Assembly (NCBI GenBank): GCA_900770525.1
Contig: CAAHDT010000027.1
Span: forward strand, 124,001 to 188,000
DNA from: Candidatus Gastranaerophilales bacterium
Lineage (GTDB): Bacteria; Cyanobacteriota; Vampirovibrionia; Gastranaerophilales; Gastranaerophilaceae
DNA: 64,000 bases
Direction: 5' to 3'
A program made the position numbers and the translations under genes. Shown one piece after another: positions 7,994 to 17,382 of this stretch (position 1 is the first letter of the stretch; each line of letters opens with the position of its first letter). A model generated the notes under the pieces. The model made no database searches, was not told where the DNA came from, and was given only the letters and a program-made list of their open reading frames with translations.

Positions 7994-9049
7994 TTATTTC
8001 AGTAACATACAATCGCCGTATGAGAAGAACTGGTATTTATTATTTATTGCTTCTTGATATGCTTTGAAAATAAAGTCTTTGCCTTCAAAAGCACTAACCA
8101 ACATCAAAAGAGTTGACTTTGGTAAATGAAAGTTTGTAATCAGTTCATCAACAACTCCAAACTTATAAGGGGGGTAAATAAACAATTCGGAACTGTCTTT
8201 GCAAGCTCTAATTTCACCATACTTTTTATAAACTGTTTCCAATGTTCTAACAGAAGTTGTACCGACTGCGACAACTTTTTTGCCCGCTTGTTTTGCCTTG
8301 TTTATTTTTTCTGCAGCCTCTTCTGTGACTTCGAAAGATTCTGAATGCATTTTATGCTCAAGAACATTTTCACATTTTACAGGGCGAAAAGTCCCCATTC
8401 CAACATTCAGTGTTACGTAAACAAGTTCTATCCCCTTAGCTTGGAGTTTTTCTAATATTTCGGTCGTAAAATGCAAACCGGCTGTTGGAGCTGCAACGGA
8501 ACCTTCGTCTTTTGCATAAACTGTCTGATAGCGTTCGAAATCCAATTTATTCAAATCTTCATCCGCCATCTTTCTTTCAATATAAGGCGGAAGCGGAATA
8601 TGACCGTTTTTGTGCAAAACATCTAAAACATTTCCATCACAAATGAGTTCAACAACCCATTCTCCTGCATCTTCCTTTCTCTCCTTAATTTGAACACTTA
8701 AGTCGTCACTAATCTTAACAACAGTGCCTTCTTTAACCCTTTTAGAAGGTTTTACCAAAACATCCCACAAGTGCCCATTCTCAGATAAAGACTTCAACAA
8801 AAACACCTCTATTTTGGCACCCGTTTCTTCTTTTACTCCATATAAGCGAGCCGGAAGAACTTTGGTATTGTTCAGAACTAAGATACAATTATCATCAATA
8901 TAATCGACAATATCATAAAAATGTTTATGTTCTATAGTTTTTGCCTGTTTGTCAAGAACCATCATCCTCGCGTTTTCACGTTTGTCTGATGGTAATTGAG
9001 CAATTAATTCTTCAGGTAAATTGTAATCATAATCACTAAGTAATAACAT
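7994..9049 (-). CDS. queA: tRNA preQ1(34) S-adenosylmethionine ribosyltransferase-isomerase
   Basis: Transfers the ribosyl part of S-adenosylmethionine to preQ1 at tRNA position 34, making epoxyqueuosine. The 351-residue length is standard. Family motifs include the N-terminal YDYNLPEELIAQLP, DNCILVLNNTKVLPARL, VAAPTAGLHFT, NVGMGTFRPV and the C-terminal LITNFHLPKSTLLMLVSAF. Its start codon overlaps the last base of the yidC stop (TAATG), so the two are translationally coupled. queH, for the next step of queuosine synthesis, lies 4 kb away. Confidence 0.97.
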   Translation of the reverse strand: MLLLSDYDYNLPEELIAQLPSDKRENARMMVLDKQAKTIEHKHFYDIVDYIDDNCILVLNNTKVLPARLYGVKEETGAKIEVFLLKSLSENGHLWDVLVKPSKRVKEGTVVKISDDLSVQIKERKEDAGEWVVELICDGNVLDVLHKNGHIPLPPYIERKMADEDLNKLDFERYQTVYAKDEGSVAAPTAGLHFTTEILEKLQAKGIELVYVTLNVGMGTFRPVKCENVLEHKMHSESFEVTEEAAEKINKAKQAGKKVVAVGTTSVRTLETVYKKYGEIRACKDSSELFIYPPYKFGVVDELITNFHLPKSTLLMLVSAFEGKDFIFKAYQEAINNKYQFFSYGDCMLLK

Positions 9050-10137
9050 TACTTGTCGTCTTTCGTTACGTTTTTCGCGTTAGCCAAGTCAATATCGCTA
9101 ACCTTTGCACCTTTTTGGGCTTCTTCCATATCAAGTTGTTTGTTGATAATAACTGTTTGAGCAACTTGAACAACATTACTTACAATCAAATAAATAAATA
9201 CACCGGCAGGTATCGGAATCATTACAAATGTTGCGATAATCATAATCGGCATAAATGTTCCCATTGATTTTTGGATAGCCTGTTGAGTAGGATCCATATT
9301 TTGATTTTTATTATTCGTTGACATAATAAGCTTTTGAGATAGGAACATTGTTAGAGCAAATATTGCAATCAATGCAAATACATCCCAGTGGAAAGCTTTC
9401 TTGATTTCTACGGTCGGAACAGATGCAGTCAATAAACCTTCATTTCTGTTAAATGTAATAGTTTCTGTTTCTTTTGTGTTTATGTCTGTAACCGTAACAT
9501 CTGCTTTTGTGATTTTTTCCAATTGGCTAAACTTCAAATCCAAATGATCCAAGCTCATTTTCAAATCAAGATTTTCTCCAGGGGTAATTTCACCCTGAAC
9601 TTCAAGAGCGTTTTTAGGTTTGGTGATTTTTACATTATCCAAAACTTCATCACCGATATAAACTCTTGCGGTTTTTCCAGGCATGAACACGTCATACTTT
9701 GAAGTTCCCATTGAACCGTCATTAGAAATTCCGGCACTTGCTCTCAATGTAGTATCTAATCTGTTAACAAACAAGAACTTTGAATGTCCGGCAAGTGAAA
9801 TAAACTGAGGACTCATCAAAGCGCTATACAAAAGAATAAATATAGGCATTTGAATTAACAATGGTAAACAACCGCCCATCGGATTAAACTTATGTTCTTT
9901 ATAGAATTCCATAAGTTTTTGTTGCATAACTTGCGGATTATTTTTATATCTGTCTTGAATAGCCTTCAATTTTGGCTGAAGTGTCTGCATCATACGCATA
10001 TTCTTCTGTTGAGATGTATTAAGAGGCCAAATAATAGCTCTCATAATCAATGTTAATATAACAATTGCCATCCCGTAACTTCCGGCAAAATCAGCAATAA
10101 ACTTCAATAACTTAATGGTTAAACCTACAAAATCCAA
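9049..10137 (-). CDS. yidC: Membrane insertase YidC/Oxa1 with an inserted extracytoplasmic domain
   Basis: Inserts and folds inner-membrane proteins. The protein (362 aa) lacks the large P1 domain of E. coli YidC. It has a transmembrane helix with the conserved Arg (IMRAIIWPL, Arg33), a cytoplasmic coiled-coil hairpin (residues 41-85) and FNPMGGCLPLLIQMP, followed by FLFV. Residues about 131-249 then form an extra beta-rich, Thr/Asp/Lys-rich segment before the remaining helices (250-272 and 292-335). This insert is not part of the core fold. Translation appears to start at TTG, since the ORF's first codon is TTG with GAGG upstream. It is followed by queA. Confidence 0.93.
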   Translation of the reverse strand: MDFVGLTIKLLKFIADFAGSYGMAIVILTLIMRAIIWPLNTSQQKNMRMMQTLQPKLKAIQDRYKNNPQVMQQKLMEFYKEHKFNPMGGCLPLLIQMPIFILLYSALMSPQFISLAGHSKFLFVNRLDTTLRASAGISNDGSMGTSKYDVFMPGKTARVYIGDEVLDNVKITKPKNALEVQGEITPGENLDLKMSLDHLDLKFSQLEKITKADVTVTDINTKETETITFNRNEGLLTASVPTVEIKKAFHWDVFALIAIFALTMFLSQKLIMSTNNKNQNMDPTQQAIQKSMGTFMPIMIIATFVMIPIPAGVFIYLIVSNVVQVAQTVIINKQLDMEEAQKGAKVSDIDLANAKNVTKDDK

Positions 10138-10255
10138 TTCCCTAATCCTCTTCTATATTAATAACTATCTCCTTAAACGCTATTATAAAAAAAGCCTTAA
10201 GTCAAGAAAGCATAAAGCTTTGTAAATCAATAAAATTTCTATAGTTTTATTATTG

Positions 10256-10264
10256 TGCTAGAAT
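10256..10264 (+). promoter_or_regulatory. Extended -10 promoter, predicted leaderless nth
   Basis: TGCTAGAAT is an extended -10 element ending 6 nt before the ATG at 10271, predicting transcription from the start codon itself. No Shine-Dalgarno sequence fits in the gap. Confidence 0.65.
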
Positions 10265-10270
10265 AAAACT

Positions 10271-10906
10271 ATGAATGATAACGATATAGATATTATTGTA
10301 CAAAAAATAAAAGATGCCAAAGAACCGGTAAGTGAGTTTGTCGGCTTGATGGATAGCTTTAATAATCCGTATTTGGTTTTGATTGCATGTATTTTGAGTC
10401 TAAGAACAAATGACAAAACCACATATCCGGCAACTTTAAGAATGTTAGAACTGGGGAAAACGCCACAGGAATTTTCAAAATGCGATGAAAAAGCGTTAGA
10501 AAAAGCAATTTATCCTGTAGGTTTTTATGCAAACAAAGCTAAGCAGATAATAGAATTATCCAAAGAAATCGTTGCAAAACACAATGGTCAAGTACCTGAG
10601 TCTATTGAAGAACTCGTAAAATTTAAAGGAGTCGGGCGAAAAACTGCAAACCTTGTTGTCGCAAGAGGGTTCAATAAACCGGCTATATGCGTTGACATTC
10701 ATGTTCACAGGATTTTTAATCGTATGGGATACGTAAAAACTAAAAATCCAGAAGAAACAGAATTTGCACTTCGCGCAAAACTTCCCCAAAAATATTGGAT
10801 AGATATTAACACTCTTATCGTAACTCATGGACAAAACATCTGTAAACCGCAAAAACCAAAGTGTTCGGAGTGTCCGATAAAAGATTATTGCGACAAAATA
10901 ATTTAA
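10271..10906 (+). CDS. nth: Endonuclease III
   Basis: A DNA glycosylase/AP lyase that removes oxidised pyrimidines in base excision repair. The 211-aa length is usual. The helix-hairpin-helix with the catalytic Lys is GVGRKTAN, and the catalytic Asp lies in VDIHVHR. The C-terminal [4Fe-4S] loop shows the exact Cys-x6-Cys-x2-Cys-x5-Cys spacing (CKPQKPKCSECPIKDYC). It is transcribed divergently from yidC. An AT-only inverted repeat around 10907-10940 may act as a weak terminator. Confidence 0.96.
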   Translation: MNDNDIDIIVQKIKDAKEPVSEFVGLMDSFNNPYLVLIACILSLRTNDKTTYPATLRMLELGKTPQEFSKCDEKALEKAIYPVGFYANKAKQIIELSKEIVAKHNGQVPESIEELVKFKGVGRKTANLVVARGFNKPAICVDIHVHRIFNRMGYVKTKNPEETEFALRAKLPQKYWIDINTLIVTHGQNICKPQKPKCSECPIKDYCDKII

Positions 10907-10981
10907 TATTTTTTTACAAAACAGCAAAAAAATATTTTTTTAAACGTTTAAACAGGCAAAATAAAAACTTAGGAGAAAACC

Positions 10982-11458
10982 ATGAGTATTATTGATGGAA
11001 TAAAAGATTTTAAATACTATAGCTTTTTAAATAAAACAATCAAAAAAGAAAACGATATAAAAAAATATTTTCGAATGAGTGACAATGCATTGTCAGAAAA
11101 TGCATTTAACCAAGTTTACAATGCAAGAGAAATTATTGCAAATTTTGCGAAAAAAAATGATGTAAGGATTGATATATGCAATATTCACAAGAAAGATGCT
11201 AAAGGTGCCCCTATTCTTGGAGAAAAGATCCTTGTTATCGTAAACAGCTTGCTAAAACCAAAGACAGATAACAGAATAATTACTGTTGATACAAATAAAG
11301 TTTATCCAAAATACTCATATGACAAAAAGGTTATATCCGAAAATGCCTTTGGTGAAACCAAAACAGTGCTTGGTAGGCATTATCAAGAAGATACTTTCTT
11401 AAGACATTTATACAGATGTATTGGCGAATTAACTGAAAATGTTTCTAAGAAAAAATAG
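10982..11458 (+). CDS. Unknown soluble protein (158 aa)
   Basis: I do not recognise this protein. It has a strong ribosome-binding site (TTAGGAGAAAACC) before the ATG. There is no signal peptide or membrane segment. Composition is Lys, Asn and Ile-rich with mixed helix and strand prediction; ILGEKILVIVNSLL is the most hydrophobic strand. It stands alone between nth and the VKOR fusion, with gaps of 75 and 126 bp, so it is probably its own transcription unit. Confidence 0.65.
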   Translation: MSIIDGIKDFKYYSFLNKTIKKENDIKKYFRMSDNALSENAFNQVYNAREIIANFAKKNDVRIDICNIHKKDAKGAPILGEKILVIVNSLLKPKTDNRIITVDTNKVYPKYSYDKKVISENAFGETKTVLGRHYQEDTFLRHLYRCIGELTENVSKKK

Positions 11459-11584
11459 TAAAATATAAAGAAATTTCTATATATTTTAGTCTTTTTTATC
11501 GTCTTTATATTGCACTTTCTTCTATTGATTTATTTTTGCGGAAATTGTAAAATACTTACAGGAATAAGAAGGAGAAAGGTTTTT

Positions 11585-12781
11585 ATGGAAAAGACAAAGA
11601 ATAAAAAAATTATAATATCTATTCTTGCATTATTAGGTTTTATCACAACCATTAAACTTGCAATGATATACTATGATGCAAACTTTAACCCATACGCATT
11701 ACCAAGTTTTTGTTCAGTGAATGAGTTTGTGGACTGTGATGGAGTTGCCAAGACAACAGAATCCCAGTTCTTTGGCGTTCCTCTTGCATATTGGGGATTA
11801 TTCTTATATTCATTCATTTTCTTGCTGCTAATTGCAGATAAAATTAAGAAATTTTTCTTGTTTAAATTTATGGAAGTATTTAAAAATCCGCTTTCATATA
11901 TTGCAATGCTCGGAATAATTGCTTTTGCGGTATCTATGAGCTTGCTTGGTGTAAGTTTATTTGAAATCAAAAAACTTTGCATATTATGTGCGGTAACTTA
12001 TGTTATAGATTTGCTTATTGCGTTGGTTGCAATTGATTACCAAAACGGACATGTAGTAAAAGCGTTCAAAGACAGTGTTAACGACTTTATGGCTGCAATA
12101 AAAAATAAATTTTATCTTGCAGCATTTGTAATAGTTATGCTTGCCGCTATTGGCGGATTGTATTATACATCAACTTCATACAAATTTACTCCGCAAGTTA
12201 AGCAGAAAAAAGATTTTGCAGAATTTGTAGATGCTAAAACTAACAAATATGCAGTTAATGGAAACGTGTTAGGTGATGAAGATGCAAAACTTGTAGTTTA
12301 CACTTATACTGATTTTAACTGTCCGATTTGCGAAGCTTATAACATAATGATTCACAAGGCTGCAAAAGAATTAAAGGGTGTTAAGTTTGTTCACAAAAAC
12401 TTGCCACTGGATATGGAATGTAACCCATTTTTAAAGAGTCCGTTCCATGAAGGTTCTTGCAGAATGGCGCGTTATGCTATGGCTGCAGAAAATCAAGGTA
12501 AGTTCTGGGCAATAAACTCTAAATTCTTTGAACTTCACCCAAATTCAGATGAAGAAATTATTGAAATTGCAAAGGGCTTAAACCTTGATATTGATAGATT
12601 ACAAGCCGATGCAAACAGTCAAAAAATCAAAGACGAATTAGCTAAAGACATTGAAATGGCTTATTCTCAAGGTATAAACGGCACTCCTGCAACAAAAATC
12701 GGGAATGACGTTACTGTCGGAATTAAACCATACAGTGAACTTATTAAGCTTCTGGAGGATGCAGGTGCAACAAAGAGATAA
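11585..12781 (+). CDS. VKOR-DsbA fusion: disulfide-bond forming oxidase
   Basis: Likely introduces disulfides into exported proteins and passes electrons to membrane quinones. The N-terminal half (residues 8-190) is an integral-membrane vitamin K epoxide reductase domain with loop cysteines Cys43 and Cys51 and the active-site pair Cys132/Cys135 (CILC). After a last membrane helix (178-195), a periplasmic thioredoxin/DsbA-like domain carries CPIC (Cys246/Cys249) and a cis-Pro loop (GTPATKIG). Cyanobacteria carry comparable VKOR-thioredoxin fusions. I start at the ATG at 11585, behind GGAGAAAGG; the upstream frame is open but lacks a ribosome-binding site. It overlaps queH. Confidence 0.93.
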   Translation: MEKTKNKKIIISILALLGFITTIKLAMIYYDANFNPYALPSFCSVNEFVDCDGVAKTTESQFFGVPLAYWGLFLYSFIFLLLIADKIKKFFLFKFMEVFKNPLSYIAMLGIIAFAVSMSLLGVSLFEIKKLCILCAVTYVIDLLIALVAIDYQNGHVVKAFKDSVNDFMAAIKNKFYLAAFVIVMLAAIGGLYYTSTSYKFTPQVKQKKDFAEFVDAKTNKYAVNGNVLGDEDAKLVVYTYTDFNCPICEAYNIMIHKAAKELKGVKFVHKNLPLDMECNPFLKSPFHEGSCRMARYAMAAENQGKFWAINSKFFELHPNSDEEIIEIAKGLNLDIDRLQADANSQKIKDELAKDIEMAYSQGINGTPATKIGNDVTVGIKPYSELIKLLEDAGATKR

Positions 12782-13316
12782 TCAAATTATACTCCATGCC
12801 TGCTGTGCAATATGTTCAGGATATCCCGTATCTTACTTAAAAGATGCGGGGTATTCAGTTATTGTATACTTTTACAACCCAAATATCTACCCAAATTCTG
12901 AATATCAAAAACGTTTGGAAGCAGAAAAAACTCTGTGTAGCCACTTTGGAGTTGAACTCATTGAAGGAGAATATAATCCTGATGAATACTACGACTTTGT
13001 AAAAGGATTTGAGCAGGAACCTGAAAAGGGTGCTCGTTGCGACAAATGTTTTGAATTAAGATTAAGAAAAACCGCCCAATTTGCAATTGAACGTAGTATT
13101 TCAAATTTCACAACCTCTATTGTTATAAGTCCGCACAAAAATTTTCAAAAACTATCCATAATCGGAAACAAAATTGCAGAAGAATATAACCTAAATTACT
13201 TGAATATCGACTTCAAGAAAAAAGACGGTTTTCTTAAAACCAATAGAATTTCTAAAGAATTAGGATTATACAGACAAAACTATTGCGGATGTAAATTTGC
13301 AATGAGAAACATTTAA
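12765..13316 (+). CDS. queH: Epoxyqueuosine reductase QueH
   Basis: Reduces epoxyqueuosine to queuosine in tRNA, the final step of the pathway that QueA feeds. The protein (about 183 aa, DUF208) has the family cysteine pairs HACCAICSG near the N-terminus, RCDKCFELR in the middle and YCGCKFA near the end, which bind iron-sulfur and metal. It overlaps the VKOR fusion by 17 bp. I choose GTG at 12765, which is 6 nt after GGAGG (12754-12758). The ATG at 12759 touches the Shine-Dalgarno sequence directly and the longer ORF start lacks one. Confidence 0.92.
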   Translation: MQQRDNQIILHACCAICSGYPVSYLKDAGYSVIVYFYNPNIYPNSEYQKRLEAEKTLCSHFGVELIEGEYNPDEYYDFVKGFEQEPEKGARCDKCFELRLRKTAQFAIERSISNFTTSIVISPHKNFQKLSIIGNKIAEEYNLNYLNIDFKKKDGFLKTNRISKELGLYRQNYCGCKFAMRNI

Positions 13317-13380
13317 GAACTTTTTTATAATATTCATAAGCACAAGTTTTGAATTGATGCCCTTCCAATAATTTATAAGC

Positions 13381-13411
13381 AAAAAAAATAACACCTCTTT
13401 TAAGGTGCTAC
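13381..13411 (-). terminator. Terminator, probably for the 104-aa gene
   Basis: Read on the minus strand, CACCTT and GAGGTG pair around an AAAA loop, and TTATTTTTTTT follows. It may also weakly stop queH transcription from the other side. Confidence 0.7.
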
Positions 13412-13439
13412 TTTTTATGTAAAAAAGGATAATCCATAA

Positions 13440-13754
13440 TTATTCAATATCAAGATTATCAAGGGCTTGAAGCTGTTTTTTCTTGATATTGTGCATAACT
13501 GCATCTACAAGAAGTTCATAGGATTTCATATTCTCAATGCTTGGGAATTCTTCCTTTAATTGTTCTCTGACCATTGCTTCCAGCCTACGTTCGTCAGAAT
13601 TTATTTGGAGTTCATCTACTCCGCTAATCATCTTAATGTACTCAGTCGATTTTTTGTCAACCGATTGTTTTGAGTAGTTCAACCATCTCAATTTTGGGCT
13701 GATTGATTGCTTTAATTCTTTCACAATTTTTAAATTTTTTAATCGGTTTAACAT
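13440..13754 (-). CDS. Unknown small helical protein (104 aa)
   Basis: The function is unknown. It is a Lys/Glu/Leu-rich, soluble, probably all-helical protein, with a basic first third (MLNRLKNLKIVKELKQ) and an acidic end. There is no signal or membrane helix. The ribosome-binding site AGAGGT precedes the ATG by 6 nt, and a terminator follows. It is a monocistronic gene between queH and glyS. Confidence 0.65.
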   Translation of the reverse strand: MLNRLKNLKIVKELKQSISPKLRWLNYSKQSVDKKSTEYIKMISGVDELQINSDERRLEAMVREQLKEEFPSIENMKSYELLVDAVMHNIKKKQLQALDNLDIE

Positions 13755-13879
13755 ATCTACCTCTACACTTTTTGATTTTTTATTTTGTTTTCCTTACATC
13801 ATTGTAAAGTATCATGAAAAAAATAATTTACTTTTTTACATTGAATATTTACGAAACTTTACAAATATTTCAAAGCCAA

Positions 13880-15937
13880 TTATAGCTTAGAAAAATCTGT
13901 AAGTTTTTCGTATTTTTTCTTCAACAATGTTAACAGAGCAAGTCTGTTTTCCTTGATTTTTTCATCCTTATCCATAACAAGAACATCATCAAAGAATTTT
14001 TGAACAGAAGGATTAATAGCAATTAAAGAATTCAAATACTTTTGATAATCAAAAGTATCTTCAACCGTATTAATTTGGTCTAAAAGCATTTTTTCTGCGC
14101 TTTCAACAAACAAGTTCTTATCAACAGATTTTTTGCTGTCTTCTTTCAAAATTCTCAAAACTCTGTTCGCACATTCCATCAATGAAGGATTGTCTAATTT
14201 TTCAACGATTTCAACTCTTTTTACATAGTCAGCCAAATCTTCTAACGGATTTTTGTTTGAAGCGCAAGCTTCTAACGCGTTTTTAGAATATTTGTCTGAT
14301 AACAAGATAATCAAACGTTGAACCATAAATTCGTTAACTCCTTCGGAAACCTTTCCAGAAAGTCTGTTTACACTTGAACCTGCAATATTTTTAACTTTAT
14401 CCAAAACATTTCCATCTCCAGTTTTGATAGGAAGTAACAATAATGTTTTGTTAATCAAGTCTGCAATATTAACTTTCAAACCGGCATCCAAAATAGTTCT
14501 GATAACACCTAAAGCAGCACGGCGAACACCTAATGGGTCAGAAGAACCTGTTGGCTTTTTACCTTCTGCAAACACGGCACAAATTGTATCCAATTTGTCA
14601 GCTATACCAACAATCTGTCCTTCAATACCTTTTGCTGTATCACTTTCTGCATTTAGAGGGAAGTAGTGTTCTTTAATACCTTCACAAACGGCTTTATCTT
14701 CACCGGCAACTCTTGCATAATCTGCCCCGATAAATCCTTGTAATTCGGTAAACTCAAATACTAACTGAGTTGTTAGGTCTGCTTTACAAAGTAGAGCAGT
14801 TCTTTCTATTGTTTTAGAGTCAATTCCGAGTGATTTTGCAATATCTTTTGATAATGTAATTATACGTTGAGTTTTGTCATAAACAGAACCCATACCTTTT
14901 TGGAAAGTAACACCCTTAAGCGCTTCAACATAATCTACAAGCGGTTTTTTAGTATCTTCGTTAAAGAAGAATACCGCATCATCAAGTCTTGCTTTGATTA
15001 CACGAACATTACCAGCTTTGATATTAGAGAATTCATCCCCAATATAGTTTGTCATTGTAATAAATTTATTAATAAGTTTGCCATCTTTGTGTAGAGCAAA
15101 ATATCTCTGGTGAACTGCCATAACAGTAACAGTAACTTCTTCCGGAATTTCCAAATATTTAGGGTCGAATTCACAAACAGCAGGAACAGGATACTCTGTG
15201 ATAAATGTAACTTCTTCCAACAAATCATCTGTATAATAAGGAACTGCCCCCAATTTTGCAGCTTCTTCTTTTGCTCTGTCGATGATAATTTGACGGCGCT
15301 CTTCCTGATTTACGATAACATATGCGCTACGCATTTTTTCAATATATTCGTCAGGAGAATTGATAACAATTTCTTGTTGAGCAAATCTGTGCCCACGAGA
15401 AACATTTGATGATTTTCTATCAATAATCTGAATTTTTACTTCTTGGTTATCCAGAATAGAAACTATCCATCTGATTGGACGAGAGAATTTTGTTTCGTTA
15501 TAACCCCATCTCATAAAGTGTGAACCTTGAAGTTTCAAAACAATTGAAGGAACGTTATCTTTCAAAAGTTCAACAATAGATTTTCCTTTAATAACAATTT
15601 TTGCGTGAACATAATTGTCTTCAATATATAAATCTTTTGTATCAATACCGTTTTTACGAGCAAAACCTTCACCGGCTTTTGTCAAGTTTCCGTTTTCGTC
15701 ATACGCAACTTTGGCAATCGGACCTTTTACAATTTTTTCTTCATCAGCACTTTTTTCAACAAGTCCTGAAACAATAACAGCCAATCTTCTTGGAGTTGCA
15801 TACACATCAATTTTTTCAAAATCAACTTTATTTGAATTTAGAAAATTTTCAAATCCCATACGCAATTGATTAATTGCTTGTGGAATAAACTTATAAGGAA
15901 GCTCTTCTGTTCCTATTTCCAATAAATATTTGCTCAT
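13880..15937 (-). CDS. glyS: Glycyl-tRNA synthetase beta subunit
   Basis: This is the beta subunit of the heterotetrameric bacterial GlyRS, which carries tRNA recognition. At 685 aa it is full length. It starts KYLLEIGTEELPYKF and contains PTGSSDPLGVRRAALG and an HD-like region (ADLTTQLVFEFTELQGFIG), typical of GlyS. The C-terminal anticodon-binding region is present. The catalytic alpha subunit (glyQ) is not next to it and must lie outside this window. A good ribosome-binding site (GGAAGGTG) precedes the ATG. Confidence 0.97.
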   Translation of the reverse strand: MSKYLLEIGTEELPYKFIPQAINQLRMGFENFLNSNKVDFEKIDVYATPRRLAVIVSGLVEKSADEEKIVKGPIAKVAYDENGNLTKAGEGFARKNGIDTKDLYIEDNYVHAKIVIKGKSIVELLKDNVPSIVLKLQGSHFMRWGYNETKFSRPIRWIVSILDNQEVKIQIIDRKSSNVSRGHRFAQQEIVINSPDEYIEKMRSAYVIVNQEERRQIIIDRAKEEAAKLGAVPYYTDDLLEEVTFITEYPVPAVCEFDPKYLEIPEEVTVTVMAVHQRYFALHKDGKLINKFITMTNYIGDEFSNIKAGNVRVIKARLDDAVFFFNEDTKKPLVDYVEALKGVTFQKGMGSVYDKTQRIITLSKDIAKSLGIDSKTIERTALLCKADLTTQLVFEFTELQGFIGADYARVAGEDKAVCEGIKEHYFPLNAESDTAKGIEGQIVGIADKLDTICAVFAEGKKPTGSSDPLGVRRAALGVIRTILDAGLKVNIADLINKTLLLLPIKTGDGNVLDKVKNIAGSSVNRLSGKVSEGVNEFMVQRLIILLSDKYSKNALEACASNKNPLEDLADYVKRVEIVEKLDNPSLMECANRVLRILKEDSKKSVDKNLFVESAEKMLLDQINTVEDTFDYQKYLNSLIAINPSVQKFFDDVLVMDKDEKIKENRLALLTLLKKKYEKLTDFSKL

Positions 15938-16053
15938 ATTACACCTTCCGTAAATCTATTTTTTTAATAAAGAAATTATATAAAAAGCACACTTTATTTG
16001 CAAGTATCAAGCCTTTTGAGAATATAAAACATTTATTTAAAACTTTTATATTA

Positions 16054-16380
16054 TTATTCTGACCATTTTTTTGTATCAAAACGCAACTCTTTAACGTTAA
16101 TTTTCAGCGACTCAAGATATGGTTTAAACCTCACGAGCAATTGAGTCTTTTTTAGCATTAATTCTTGCGCCACAGCAGGATTAGCGCAGGCAATAACCAT
16201 AACACCGCCTCCCATCATTGAATAAGGTTTTGACTTTGCCGCAAATTTCGCACCTGCAACTTTTCCCCAAAATTTGTACAAGTTTGAACGCGTCATCGCT
16301 TTCTTAAAGTCTTTTTGCGATAACAATTCCGCCATCAACTCTTCCGTTGTAACAAAGTCTGTGTACAAAATTTTCTTCAA
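16054..16380 (-). CDS. DUF721/DciA-like protein, candidate helicase loader
   Basis: DciA is the ancestral loader of the replicative helicase DnaB. The 109-aa protein has the DUF721 core: RSNLYKFWGKVAGAKFAAKSKP, a strand-rich segment (MVIACANPAVAQELMLKK), then helix and strand ending VKELRFD. The TTG at 16380 is chosen because GGGGA lies 6 nt upstream. A longer TTG-initiated frame reaches 16431 but would overlap the divergent gene. The match is by fold signature only, so DciA function is inferred. Confidence 0.72.
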   Translation of the reverse strand: MKKILYTDFVTTEELMAELLSQKDFKKAMTRSNLYKFWGKVAGAKFAAKSKPYSMMGGGVMVIACANPAVAQELMLKKTQLLVRFKPYLESLKINVKELRFDTKKWSE

Positions 16381-16401
16381 ATTTGATTCCCCATAATTTT
16401 G

Positions 16402-16410
16402 TGTTAAAAT
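16402..16410 (+). promoter_or_regulatory. Extended -10 promoter, predicted leaderless nrnA
   Basis: TGTTAAAAT ends 6 nt before the ATG at 16417. No ribosome-binding site is present. It overlaps the control region of the divergent DciA-like gene. Confidence 0.6.
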
Positions 16411-16416
16411 AAGACA

Positions 16417-17382
16417 ATGGATTGGACTCAATTAAATGATATCATAAAATCATCAAAAAACATATTGATTATTTCCCATATAAACCCTGATGGCGATACT
16501 TTAGGTAGTATGTGCGGATTGTATTCTGCAATTGTTGATAATTTTCGAAAAAAATCAGATATGCTTTTAATGTCTAAGTGTCCGGAAAAATATTCATTTT
16601 TGCCTTATATTTCAAACGCCAAACACGTAACAGAGTATGACAAATCAAGAGAATATGACTTGGTAATAAACGTAGATGTAGCATCTGCTGATAGAATGTT
16701 TGAATCAGCAATTCTTTTCAACAAAGCAAAATATACGATAAACATTGACCATCACGTGACAAATGAAAAATATGGCGATTTTAATTATGTATTATCGGAA
16801 GCAAGTTCTGCCGGAGAAGTTCTTTACCTAATGATGAAAAAAATGGACTGGAAAATATCCGCAAAAACTGCAGAATGCCTTTATACAGCTATTTTAACAG
16901 ATACAGGATCATTCCGCTATAATAATACAACCGCAAACTCTTTTGAAATCGCCGGTGCATTGTTAAAATTAGGAATCTCTCCTGCCGATATCGCAAAACA
17001 CTGTTACGAATCAAATTCTAAAGAACATGTTTTATTCCAAGCGAATTGCCTAAACAACGCAATCTTTTCTACTAACAACAAAATCGCATACATCCAAGTC
17101 TATAAAAAAGACATGGAACGATTTAATGTGGCGGAAGATTGCACAGAAGGGCTAACAGAACAATTACGATCAATCAGCTCTGTTAAAGTTTCATTTATTG
17201 TAAAACAACTGTCAGGAAACAGTTCTAAAATATCAATGAGAAGTAATGATGTAGATATTGCTACAGTTTGTGCAAAATTCGGTGGTGGCGGACACAAATT
17301 TGCCGCAGGATGCTTGATTAAGGCTTCTGTTCAAGAAGCAGCTAAGAAAATTTTGGAAGAAGTTGAGAAACTTGGGTTATGA
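16417..17382 (+). CDS. nrnA: NrnA-type oligoribonuclease / pAp phosphatase (DHH family)
   Basis: Degrades 2-5 nt RNA fragments and dephosphorylates 3'-phosphoadenosine 5'-phosphate. The 321-aa protein has the DHH phosphoesterase motifs: ISHINPDGDTLGS (motif I), VINVDVA (II), NIDHHVTN (III, the DHH signature) and TAILTDTGSFRY (IV). The DHHA1 domain carries GGGGHKFAAGC at the end. Its stop overlaps the start of the BrkB gene by 4 bp (ATGA), showing translational coupling. Confidence 0.93.
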   Translation: MDWTQLNDIIKSSKNILIISHINPDGDTLGSMCGLYSAIVDNFRKKSDMLLMSKCPEKYSFLPYISNAKHVTEYDKSREYDLVINVDVASADRMFESAILFNKAKYTINIDHHVTNEKYGDFNYVLSEASSAGEVLYLMMKKMDWKISAKTAECLYTAILTDTGSFRYNNTTANSFEIAGALLKLGISPADIAKHCYESNSKEHVLFQANCLNNAIFSTNNKIAYIQVYKKDMERFNVAEDCTEGLTEQLRSISSVKVSFIVKQLSGNSSKISMRSNDVDIATVCAKFGGGGHKFAAGCLIKASVQEAAKKILEEVEKLGL

